The notes under the pieces: model-generated
Database searches by the model: none
Told to the model about the DNA's origin: nothing
What the model saw: only the letters and a program-made list of their open reading frames with translations
From: Baffinella frigidus
Taxonomy: Eukaryota; Cryptophyceae; Cryptomonadales; Baffinellaceae
Direction: 5' to 3'
NCBI GenBank assembly: GCA_026770585.1
Contig: MU647297.1
Coordinates: 93,318 to 108,062, forward strand
DNA: 14,745 nucleotides
Made by a program: the position numbers and the translations under genes
Part shown: one piece after another, positions 6,989 through 13,342 of the stretch
Position numbering within the stretch: the stretch's first letter is position 1
Layout of the letters: every line of letters begins with the position of its first letter

Positions 6989-7237
6989 GCGCGCGCTCAC
7001 GCAGAGCCGCGGCCCATCCGCCAACGAAGGAGGGGTTTTCGAATTTGTTATTTGCATTTTGTGTATTGTAAAAATTGTTCTTCATGATGCAACTGACATT
7101 ATTTAATTCTGAATACTGCGTCCTAGGGTCACACCGACAAGCCAACGATGGGTGTGTTGACGGAGACGAGTGGGCGCATGCGGGGCCGCAACATTCGCGA
7201 ACGAAGGAGGGAACAAGGAAACGATGCGCGTATTGAC

Positions 7238-7416
7238 GGGGGAGGCGGGGGGGGGCGTCGCTCGCCGTGGGACTGTGTGTCGATCTTCGTGACCGATTTC
7301 TTCCCATCCTTGGTTGGCACCGTCCGCGTCTCGAGGTGCCCGAGCGCCGGGGCAAAGAAGCAGCGCGTCAGCGCATCCAGCACTGGAATGTGCTCTTGGA
7401 GCTGTCCCACGCTCGC
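7238..7416 (-). CDS. Exon 10 (solenoid gene), 3' end uncertain
   Basis: Acceptor CTCTCTTTGCCAG is clear. It reads ASVGQLQEHIPVLDALTRCF and FAPALGHLETRT, then a charged stretch VPTKDGKKSVTKIDTQSHGE. Coding character fades after about 7268 into a C-rich stretch. The end given is a possible GTCAAT donor, but it does not fit the phase of exon 11, which starts with two bases of a split codon; the true donor, or a small extra exon, is unresolved. A partial copy with a stop lies at 7714-7779. Confidence 0.6.
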
Positions 7417-7713
7417 CTGGCAAAGAGAGAGAGTTCACTCGGAGGCCAGGAGATGGGTAAGAGAGTTCACTTGGAGGCCAAGAGATTGGTAAGAGAGTTC
7501 ACTCGGAGGCCAAGAGACTGGCCAAGAGATTGGTACTTTATTGCCAAACAACCAGCGCCAGCACAGCACATGCCCCACGCATCGTGAACTCACTGTATCC
7601 CCTGTCGGCCGCTCTTACGAGTTGTGTCCGCCTGACCAACAAAGCTGGGACTTAGTTTGGACGTTCGAACCATTGGATTTGAATGTTGGTGGTGGGTCTG
7701 GTTGATCGGCTGT

Positions 7714-7779
7714 CTAAGACGATGAGCGCGCCAAAGCATCGAGCACTGGAATGTGATTTTGGAGCTGTCCCGCGCTCGC
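7714..7779 (-). pseudogene. Exon 10 acceptor-end duplicate with stop
   Basis: After TTGGTTAG it reads ASAGQLQNHIPVLDALARSS and then an in-frame TAG. It matches exon 10 through the ALTR/ALAR position and keeps the CT tract upstream. Use of this copy would truncate the protein. Confidence 0.6.
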
Positions 7780-7956
7780 CTAACCAAGAGAGAGAGTTCA
7801 CTCGGAGCCAGGACATTTCGCCTAAGTCAACTCCCCCTGAAAGCCAGCGCCCTAAGTCAAATGCCTGCTCCCACAGCAGGTCCATCTAAGCAAAATGGCA
7901 ACTTACTGCCGAGGATCAGCTTTGTTGACTCAAGGTAAAACATCCTGGCTCGCAGA

Positions 7957-8035
7957 GGAGTTCTTTATTGACAACCAACCGGTCCGGGTCCGCCGTGTCA
8001 CCGATGTGATTTTAGCGGACCGGCCTCGCACCATG
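7957..8035. repeat. Dispersed intron-end repeat (ACAACCAACTGGTC family)
   Basis: A GAGTTCTT..T.GACAACCAACYGGTC block with downstream similarity occurs here and at 9505-9593, about 10129-10165 and 10740-10820. At the last three sites an AG acceptor lies just beyond it on the minus strand, twice followed by an exon 6 copy, so the family looks like a copied intron 3' end. The minus-strand reading (DPDRLVVNKEL) is weakly protein-like. Confidence 0.5.
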
Positions 8036-8301
8036 AGAGGCCTAACCAACACAGCTGGGACTCAGCTTGAAGGTTTGAACCCTCGAATGTTCCCGGTGGA
8101 TCTGGTTGAACGGGTTTCTGAAACGATAGCGGCAAAAAAACGATAGAACGATGAGAGGTTGGCAGTACCAAAACATGTCCACGGTTAGAACTGTTCAGTT
8201 GCAAAGCTGCTATTTTCTCTGGAAAGCGCTCCTTCATGTAAGGACAAAGTATCCTTGTGATGCAATCTAGTTAGGATGGGACCCGGTCAGGGCAGGAATA
8301 C

Positions 8302-8330
8302 CTTGTTGATTTTATCGAAAATGGCTAACG
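8302..8330 (-). pseudogene. Exon 9 donor-end duplicate
   Basis: Encodes LAIFDKINK directly before GTATTCCTG, matching LAILDEINK|GTATTCCTG of exon 9 including the first intron bases. A second, weaker donor-like unit is adjacent (8339-8360, EIKK|GTAATCC). Confidence 0.55.
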
Positions 8331-8377
8331 AGGATTACCTTCTTGATTTCAAGAAGGTCGAAAATTACCGGAACTTA

Positions 8378-8515
8378 GGGTGCAGGGTGTAGGGTGTAGG
8401 GTGTAGGGTTGAGGGTTGAGGGTTGAGGGTGTAGGGTTTGGGGTTTAGAGTTGGGTTTCGAGTTTAGGGTTTAGAGGGTTTCGAGTTTGGGGTTTAGAGT
8501 CTAGGGATTAGGTCA
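8378..8515. repeat. Telomere-like repeats in the exon 9-10 intron
   Basis: Irregular GTAGGGT, GAGGGTT and TTTAGGGT units, G-rich on the plus strand. Confidence 0.8.
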
Positions 8516-8522
8516 GGAATAC

Positions 8523-8585
8523 CTTGTTGATTTCATCGAGGATGGCAAGCACGAGTCCCTCCTCTTGCACCACCTTCTCCGCCAC
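8523..8585 (-). CDS. Exon 9 (solenoid gene)
   Basis: 63-nt, 21-codon exon from GAACAG to AACAAG|GTATTC, phase 0 at both ends. It includes KVVQEEGLVLAILDEINK, an amphipathic helix. Downstream in the intron, its donor end is repeated at 8302-8330 (LAIFDKINK, then GTATTC) and, more weakly, at 8339-8360 (LLEIKK, then GTAATC), with telomere-like repeats between. Confidence 0.7.
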
Positions 8586-8604
8586 CTGTTCACCATCCAC
8601 CATC

Positions 8605-8712
8605 CTCAGTGATCCTGAGTGAGGTACGGGAGGGGAGGTACGGGAGGGGAGCCCGTACCATCCTGAGTGAGGTATGGGAGGGGAGCCCGTACCTCACTAA
8701 GGATATGGCTGC
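8605..8712. repeat. Inverted copies of the exon 8 donor end
   Basis: On the plus strand, ATCCTGAGTGAGGTACGGG (8610) and ATCCTGAGTGAGGTATGGG (8651) repeat the end of exon 8 and its donor, which on the minus strand is ATCCTTAGTGAG|GTACGGG. Confidence 0.6.
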
Positions 8713-8773
8713 GCTCGCTGCCGAGGTGTGCCCCCATCCACTTGGCAGCCACCGGGGTCTTCACGGATACAGT
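8693..8773 (-). CDS. Exon 8 (solenoid gene)
   Basis: 81-nt, 27-codon exon between TTTTAGACAG and GTACGG, phase 0 at both ends. It reads TVSVKTPVAAKWMGAHLGSE and then RSHILSE. The donor end is repeated in inverted orientation just downstream (plus strand 8607-8626 and 8649-8668). A related piece of the interior (PVAAKW) is found on the plus strand at 2630-2655. The intron to exon 9 is the shortest of the gene, about 107 bp. Confidence 0.65.
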
Positions 8774-8784
8774 CTGTCTAAAAT

Positions 8785-8880
8785 ATGTATGCTAGAATAT
8801 TATCCATATGCGTTGGATTATAACCGCATTTCCCCAGGATATCCTGGGGGACAGGAACTCAGCCGCTGCTAAGTGGTAGC
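8785..8880 (+). repeat. Dispersed repeat family 2, copy 2
   Basis: Same-orientation relative of 3617-3711, with the 18-bp perfect palindrome CCCCAGGATATCCTGGGG. It starts just upstream of exon 8. Confidence 0.6.
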
Positions 8881-9059
8881 GGTTTTCACAACTGTTGGCG
8901 TAATTTTACCTATGCCATAGTAATTTATCCTATGATTTCTCCTATGAAATTCATTTTTGGGTTGGGACTCCTCTGAACCACCATCGCCTAGCAGTTGGCC
9001 AGCGCTCGAGTCACTCGCGGGATGTCACTGGTCGGGGCGGCGTATTCACACCTAGCTCC

Positions 9060-9128
9060 CAGAGAGAAAGAGAGAGATAGATAGAGAGAGATAGATAGAC
9101 AGACAGAGAGACGGAAAGACAGTGAGAC

Positions 9129-9159
<31 letters not shown>

Positions 9160-9173
9160 CAGAAACAAAAATT

Positions 9174-9209
<36 letters not shown>

Positions 9210-9258
9210 CAGAAAGAGAGAGAGAAAGAGCAAGAGAGAGAGAGAGAGAGAGAGAGCG
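9060..9258. repeat. GA / GACA microsatellite
   Basis: Compound GAGA, GATA and GACA (CAGACAGA) repeat beginning right after the exon 7 donor. Confidence 0.85.
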
Positions 9259-9263
9259 AGTAC

Positions 9264-9356
9264 CTGGTCGGACGCGAGCACCCGGAGAAGGATGCGAAAG
9301 GCAGCGAGGCGGCAGCGCCTCACCATGTCGCCCGGCTGCTGCGCGTCTGTCCCCGC
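9264..9356 (-). CDS. Exon 7 (solenoid gene)
   Basis: 93-nt, 31-codon exon from AATCCAG to GACCAG|GTACTC, phase 0 at both ends. It contains DMVRRCRLAAFRILLRVLAS, a basic/aliphatic helix typical of HEAT repeats. It is a clean island: GA repeats lie at 9373-9443 upstream on the minus strand and a GA/GACA tract begins immediately downstream of the donor. No copies were noticed. Confidence 0.7.
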
Positions 9357-9372
9357 CTGGATTTCGTGTGTG

Positions 9373-9443
9373 TGAGCGAGAGAGACAGAGAGAGAGAGAG
9401 ACAGATAGATATATAGATATACATAACCATCTAGAGAGAGAGC
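9373..9443. repeat. GA/GATA microsatellite upstream of exon 7
   Basis: GAGAGACAGA and GATAGATATA units lying 16 bp from the exon 7 acceptor; CT-rich on the sense strand. Confidence 0.7.
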
Positions 9444-9599
9444 GAGTGCATGAGTATTAACTTCCATTATTCATGTGTGGGTCCCCTACGTCCCCACCTG
9501 GTTGAGAGAAAGGCAGGGTTCTTTTTCGACAACCAACTGGTCTGTTTCCGCTTTGTCACTGTGATGATTTTAGCGGACCAACCTGTTCGACCCACACAT

Positions 9600-9840
9600 G
9601 AATGATGGAACTTATTGAATGCCAATAAAATTACGAAATCCTGGATGTTATGGACCCACTCGGGTGTGAGAAACCACGGATGTCGCATCGTATGCAGGCA
9701 GTTGTTCCAGCGTACAGTCCACCTCTCCGATCCCACGGTGACTGCGGGATGACTGTTGGGGAGAAACGAGGTGGCGTGCAAGTGTACAGACAAGCGGGAC
9801 TGCCCAAGACCGTTATCGAAGAAAGATGAGACACGGAGCA
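9600..9840 (-). other. Open region of uncertain coding status
   Basis: The minus strand is open in two frames here. One contains WNNCLHTMRHPWFLTPEWVH and NIQDFVILLAFNKFHH, another LEQLPAYDATSVVSHT. Third-position G/C is not as high as in the accepted exons, and no acceptor/donor pair fits the phase-0 junction of exons 6 and 7. It could be a fragment of a mobile element gene. Not counted as an exon. Confidence 0.25.
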
Positions 9841-9851
9841 AGATCTGATAA

Positions 9852-9960
9852 CTGAATCAGTTCCTTTTCTAAAGGAGGTCGAATAGTAGTTAGTTAGGGC
9901 ATATTGATTTCAATTAGGCCTCCTAATTAAATGAAAACGCTCATTAGGGAACTAATTCAG
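9852..9960. mobile_element. Small foldback element, CTGAATCAGTTCC ends
   Basis: CTGAATCAGTTCC at 9852-9864 pairs with GGAACTAATTCAG at 9948-9960 with one mismatch; AT-rich interior with an AATTAGG/CCTAATT hairpin. It lies 23 bp from the exon 6 coding end. Confidence 0.5.
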
Positions 9961-9983
9961 ATATCTTGCGAGAAGAAAGTAAC

Positions 9984-10082
9984 CTGGTTACCGAAGTCGG
10001 CGTCCTCATCGAGCTGCATCGCCTGAGAACTCTGCCCCCCGCGGCTCTTCTCCCCAAGTACCGCGGAACACAGGCACGCCAC
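9984..10082 (-). CDS. Exon 6 (solenoid gene)
   Basis: 99-nt, 33-codon exon. The acceptor is exceptionally clear on the minus strand: a long CT tract ending TTTTCTCTGCAG. The donor is AACCAG|GTTACT. It reads VACLCSAVLGEKSRGGQSSQ and then an acidic segment AMQLDEDADFGNQ. Phase is 0 at both ends. Three partial copies lie upstream (10190-10244, 10505-10530, 10680-10730), and only this copy has the acidic 3' half and a donor. Confidence 0.7.
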
Positions 10083-10085
10083 CTG

Positions 10086-10131
10086 CAGAGAAAAAGAGAG
10101 AAAGAGAGAGAGTGAGAGAGAGAGAGAGAGT
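10086..10131. repeat. GA microsatellite (CT tract of exon 6 acceptor)
   Basis: On the sense strand this forms the polypyrimidine tract before TCTGCAG of exon 6. Confidence 0.75.
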
Positions 10132-10189
10132 CATTAACAACCAACTGGTCAACCACCAGCACCTGGATTCGAGCGCTTTACAAAGCTGC

Positions 10190-10244
10190 CAGGTTTGGCG
10201 CAGCGGGGATTCTCCCCAAGAACCGCGGAGCACAGACACGCCAC
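10190..10244 (-). pseudogene. Exon 6 acceptor-half duplicate a
   Basis: Begins GGCAG then reads VACLCSAVLGENPRC and runs on to a stop without the acidic 3' half of exon 6. The first ten residues are identical to exon 6. It is a likely pseudo-exon. Confidence 0.55.
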
Positions 10245-10317
10245 CTGCCACTCGAGGCTAGAAATGGGACCATTTTAAATGTGGGGTTGTTAAATCTAGT
10301 ACCAGTCACGGGCAGGC

Positions 10318-10359
10318 TTGGTCACGTACCTGCGGGAAATCCCGCAGGTACGTGACCAA
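10318..10359. repeat. Perfect 20-bp hairpin with 2-nt loop
   Basis: TTGGTCACGTACCTGCGGGA, AA, TCCCGCAGGTACGTGACCAA. Every base of the stem pairs. Loops this small suggest a recent inverted duplication or selection against divergence. It lies next to the family 1 fragment at 10269-10316. Confidence 0.85.
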
Positions 10360-10504
10360 ACGCCCCTATTTGTGAGAACATTACTACACACCTCTTTTTC
10401 CCCCGTCAATTGTAAAAGATTCCCTGTTTTAAAATAGTCACACTTCTAGCCTCGAGTGGTGCCGCACCCCTCTTTGATGTTACCGACGTTTTTTGCACTC
10501 GCCC

Positions 10505-10530
10505 GAGAACCACCGAGCAGAGGCACGCCA
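10505..10530 (-). pseudogene. Exon 6 acceptor-half duplicate c
   Basis: After AACCAG it reads LACLCSVVLG and then diverges. The following 30 bp (ACGTCGGTAACATCAAAG region, about 10476-10500) recur at 4794-4820, so this relic was joined to another dispersed fragment. Confidence 0.45.
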
Positions 10531-10554
10531 GCTGGTTTCGAGCGCGTGACCACC

Positions 10555-10662
10555 CTGGAGGCAACTTATCGGCAAATCGATGGTTTCTTAAGTCACTACC
10601 AATAGAAATCCGAGTGCGTTTGTGGGAAATTGTCTTACGATTTGCCCATGAGTTGCCTCCAG
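10555..10662. mobile_element. Small foldback element, CTGGAGGCAACT ends
   Basis: CTGGAGGCAACT at 10555-10566 and AGTTGCCTCCAG at 10651-10662 are perfect inverted ends; the next 11-12 bp (GGCAAATCG) also pair. It separates two exon 6 copies. Confidence 0.6.
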
Positions 10663-10679
10663 AGTGGCAAAGGTGCCAG

Positions 10680-10730
10680 GTTGGCACAGCTGGGATTCTC
10701 CCCAAGCACTGTGGAACATAAACACGCCAC
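10680..10730 (-). pseudogene. Exon 6 acceptor-half duplicate b
   Basis: After CTCTCTGCAG it reads VACLCSTVLGENPSCA and later meets a stop. Its upstream flank (10740-10820) is the same dispersed intron-end repeat found before the other copies. Confidence 0.55.
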
Positions 10731-10919
10731 CTGCAGAGAGTGTGAGTTCTTCATGTACAACCAACTGGTCCGGATCCACTTGATCACCGAAATGATTCAG
10801 CAGACCGGCCTCGCGCCATGGGGGGGGCTGCATCACCCCTCGCATTCTTTAACTGGGAAAAGCAGGCTCATGAGAAACCTGAGACTGTAGCGCCACAGAG
10901 CATTCAGTATAGGGACTAA

Positions 10920-11060
10920 CACGCCAGATGATCGAAGGAAACCGACGCCTTATCCACGTACGATCCGACGTGGTTGACTTACGTAAGATCTGACGTGGTT
11001 GGATTCAAGGATTGTGTCTTGAAAGATGTCAAAAGTGGATGTTTCGAGCATCCTGGCGTG
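10920..11060. mobile_element. MITE-like element, CACGCCAGA terminal repeats, copy 3
   Basis: CACGCCAGA at 10920-10928 and CCTGGCGTG at 11052-11060. The interior holds a 25-bp tandem unit ending GACGTGGTTG. An inverted relative is at 5038-5161. Confidence 0.5.
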
Positions 11061-11340
11061 GTACGGCAGGCCCGAGTGCTCCTGGGGCAGCGTCTCTCGC
11101 GCCACGTAGGGCCGGAGGGGGGGGGCATCCAAAAGTCATTTTGCAGGGGAAATAGTTCTCAAAAGTCATCTTTTAGCAGTAAAACGGGCTCCAAGAACGC
11201 ACAAACGGCTCCAAGAACGCACATGGAATACCCTACCCAAGGGCCTGGAGGGGGCATAGAGGCACGCAGGCGGAGAAGATGCACCTAAACCCTAAATCCT
11301 GAACCCTGCATCTTCAAACCTAACCCATAAGCAGCGCTAC
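11061..11340. other. Intron region without recognised exon
   Basis: Contains an 18-bp tandem unit (CTCCAAGAACGCACAAACGG type, about 11190-11225) and a short CCCTAAACC tract at 11285-11312. Nothing coding was recognised. Confidence 0.4.
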
Positions 11341-11352
11341 GTGGCTCATAAC

Positions 11353-11382
11353 CTGTACGAGCGACTCCTTGGAGCTCCAAGC
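11353..11382 (-). pseudogene. Exon 5 donor-half duplicate b
   Basis: Encodes only SSKESLVQ-like sequence before GTTATGAG. It is a short relic of the exon 5 donor end. A still shorter donor relic lies at 12465-12470, followed on the minus strand by the same intron sequence. Confidence 0.5.
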
Positions 11383-11525
11383 GCACGTGCGGAATACGCA
11401 CGTGCGTCCATCGACTCGACCAATCTGTACTCGAAAGTACCCGAAATAATAGAAGGACTCGAAAAATGGATGTGGTACAAACGCCATCGTTACGTGGCTC
11501 TCAGAAGCGCTATGAGGCCCACAAC

Positions 11526-11572
11526 CTGCACGAGCGACTCATTTGAACTCGTAACCGACGCTGCGTACCCAT
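11526..11572 (-). pseudogene. Exon 5 donor-half duplicate a
   Basis: Encodes DGYAASVTSSNESLVQ followed by GTTGTGGG, matching the end of exon 5 (DGYTAAVASSKESLVQ, GTTGTGAG). The homology extends into the intron (GCCTCATA...). It has no joined acceptor half. Confidence 0.6.
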
Positions 11573-11838
11573 CTGCCCCAGGAGCGCTAGGGCCTACAAG
11601 TGTTCACCACCGGTATTCGCCAGTGTTCACCACACGTGTTCATCGCTCAGCCTGTGAGCTCGCTGCTCAGCGTGTGATCGTCACCGCTCATCGTGTGAGC
11701 CAACAGGCGTTCCCCGCTCAGCTCGAGAGCGAGGCGCGGCATCAGGCAGAGGGGCTCCGGGGTAAGTATGCAAACAGCATGCACCTAAACCTTAACCTCC
11801 GAATCCTCAACGCCAAGAAGATATATGAGGCTCACAAC

Positions 11839-11988
11839 CTGCACGAGCGACTCCTTCGAACTCGCCACGGCCGCTGTGTACCCATCATCCGACCTCCCCC
11901 CCTCCCCCGCCTCCCGTAGAAACCCCATGACGTTGGCCACCACGGTCTCGAGCCCCTCGAGAAGCACGGCCCTCCGCGCGGCCCGCCC
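11839..11988 (-). CDS. Exon 5 (solenoid gene)
   Basis: 150-nt, 50-codon exon from AAACAG to GTTGTG, phase 0 at both ends. It contains RRAVLLEGLETVVANVMGFL, a classic long amphipathic helix, then a Gly-rich turn (REAGEGGRSDDG) and a second helix ending SSKESLVQ. Third positions are strongly G/C. Separate copies of its acceptor half (12286-12356) and of its donor half (11526-11572, 11353-11382) flank it on both sides, so this is the only place where both halves are joined. Confidence 0.7.
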
Positions 11989-11999
11989 CTGTTTATTAC

Positions 12000-12230
12000 A
12001 ACGTTTATGTTTATGTTTATGTTTAGATTTAATTTATGTTTATGTTTAGGTTGAGGTTGAGGTTTAATTTATGTCCATGTTTATGTTTAGGTGTATGTCT
12101 GTGTTTGTGTTTAGGTTTAGGTTTATTTATGTTTATGTTTAGGTTTAGGTTTAATTATATGGTTATGTTTATGTGTAGTATTAGGTCTGTGTTTATGTTT
12201 AGGTTTATGTTTGGGTTTAGGTGCTAGGGT
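12000..12230. repeat. TTTATG / TTTAGG repeat tract upstream of exon 5
   Basis: GTTTATGTTTAGGTTTAGG hexamers, A/C-rich on the sense strand. A related tract is at 12510-12600. Confidence 0.8.
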
Positions 12231-12285
12231 GCATGGTTCAGGCTGTGCAGTTAGGTTCTAAGTTGCATGGTTCAGGCTGTGCAGA

Positions 12286-12356
12286 GGAAACCACATGAGG
12301 TTGGCAACCACGGTCTCGAGCCCCTCGAGAAGCACGGCCCTCTGCGCCACCCGCCC
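12286..12356 (-). pseudogene. Exon 5 acceptor-half duplicate
   Basis: Starts after ACAG like exon 5 and reads GRVAQRAVLLEGLETVVANL before homology ends at about 12286. It is open and very similar to exon 5, but no donor follows, and the sequence runs into a GTTCAGGCTGTGCAG repeat. Confidence 0.6.
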
Positions 12357-12410
12357 CTGTTCGGTATTAGGTTTATGTTTAGGCTATAGGGTGCAGGGTA
12401 CAGGCTGAGA

Positions 12411-12438
12411 AGCACAGCCCTCCGCGGAGGACTGTGCT
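12411..12438. repeat. 28-bp palindrome built from an exon 5 fragment
   Basis: AGCACAGCCCTCCGCGGAGG followed by ACTGTGCT pairs with itself except at one base pair. Half of it matches exon 5 (the RRAVLL segment), so it appears to be an inverted duplication of an exon piece. Confidence 0.55.
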
Positions 12439-12509
12439 TTCAGAAGCGCTATGAGGCCCACAACCTGTCCGAAGCCCGAAACCCGAAGCCCGAGAGCCCG
12501 CCCCTGTTG

Positions 12510-12600
12510 AGTAGGTGTATGTGTATGTTTATGTTTATGTTTTATGTTTATGTTTATGTTTCTGTTTATGCTGTATGTTTATATTTATGCTCGTGTGTAG
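12510..12600. repeat. TTTATG repeat tract, second copy
   Basis: TGTTTATGTTTATG units with variants, lying between the exon 4 and exon 5 arrays. Confidence 0.7.
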
Positions 12601-12856
12601 GTTCACGTTCAGGGTCTAGGGTGCCGGGTTCAGGCTAAACAGAGGCGGTTTATGCATATATTTATGTTTTAGGTGTTTGTTCATATTAACGCCAGCGAAC
12701 CACTCAGATTGGACGCGACTCCGTACAAATTTTATAATGTAACCTAATGTAGGGCTTCATGAGTCCTGAATTTGCTTTTAAAATCGTTTTAGATCTGGTG
12801 AGTCCCTCTCCAGAGAGAGACTTAAGTGGTTCGATGGCGTTAGCTTGTGGCATTAC

Positions 12857-12900
12857 CACCCTCCCCAGCACGTTGATTACGGGGTCGTGTTCATGCAGGT
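12857..12900 (-). pseudogene. Exon 4 partial duplicate c, diverged
   Basis: Reads LHEHDPVINVLGRV and then diverges, with GTAATG at the position of the donor. It keeps only the core helix of exon 4. It is the copy farthest from the intact exon and the most decayed. Confidence 0.55.
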
Positions 12901-13065
12901 TTTGGTTCTGGGGTGCAGGGCTCGGGCGATTCAGGGTTCAGGTTGTGGAGATCAGGGTTCAGGATGTGCAGCGTTCAGGGTTCGAGCTGTGGAGTTCAGG
13001 TTTCAAGATGTGCAGAGTTCAGGGGTCGGGTTGCAGAGTTCAGGGTTCAGGCTGTGCAGAGGACA
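12900..13065. repeat. 23-24-bp minisatellite between exon 4 copies
   Basis: Units of GTTCAGG(A/C)TGTGCAGA with GTTCAGGGTTCA. The same unit recurs at 13150-13210 and 12232-12290. Confidence 0.65.
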
Positions 13066-13069
13066 GTAC

Positions 13070-13137
13070 CCCCCCGCCGTCGGACATGCCCTCCACACGA
13101 CCGAGTAAGTTGATGACAGGATCTTGCTCGAGCAGGT
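13070..13137 (-). pseudogene. Exon 4 partial duplicate b
   Basis: Reads LEQDPVINLLGRVEGMSDGG followed by the same GTACTG donor as exon 4. At protein level it is nearly identical to exon 4 over the shared part, so it is either the youngest copy or under constraint. The upstream flank is a TTCAGGG minisatellite with CAG trinucleotides, so an acceptor is possible but not clear. Confidence 0.6.
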
Positions 13138-13221
13138 TTCGGGGCTGTTGATCAGGGTTCAGGTTGTGCAGAGTTCAGCATTCGGGCTGCAGGGTTCAGG
13201 GTTCAGTGCGGAGGATGGTAC

Positions 13222-13289
13222 CCCCCCCGCGCCTTTGGAAAGCCCCTCCACACGGCCGAGTAGGTTGTTGACGGTGTCATGATCGTGCA
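13222..13289 (-). pseudogene. Exon 4 partial duplicate a
   Basis: Reads HDHDTVNNLLGRVEGLSKGA before a GTACCA donor. It matches the 3' part of exon 4 (HEHDPVINLLGRVEGMSDGG) but lacks the YVRRWLAAVS half. The frame is open. It could be used as an alternative exon if an acceptor near CCCTAG (about 13302) works, but is more likely a decaying copy. Confidence 0.6.
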
Positions 13290-13342
13290 GATTTCAGTGC
13301 TAGGGTTCAGGATTCAAAGACGCGGCGGGCGAAGGACAGTAC

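Larger units (their letters stand above)
7616..8137. repeat. Direct repeat pair of about 107 bp
   Basis: 7616-7722 and 8030-8137 match in the same orientation (for example CTGGGACT.AG.TTG and GGATCTGGTTGA/GGGTCTGGTTGA blocks). The second copy is joined to the intron-end repeat at 7957-8035. Confidence 0.5.

Noticed and set aside
9060-9258. CRISPR-like array in the GACA tract and in the 30-bp minisatellite at 14017-14225.
   Set aside because: There are no unique spacers; units are directly adjacent simple or minisatellite repeats.
9631-9841. An additional exon between exons 6 and 7.
   Set aside because: Two competing open frames, moderate third-position G/C, and no acceptor/donor pair that keeps the phase; recorded only as an uncertain region.
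11341-11919. 192-codon plus-strand open frame, the longest single frame nearby.
   Set aside because: It is antisense to exon 5 and its donor-half copies; the minus strand has the splice sites and the G/C-ending codons.
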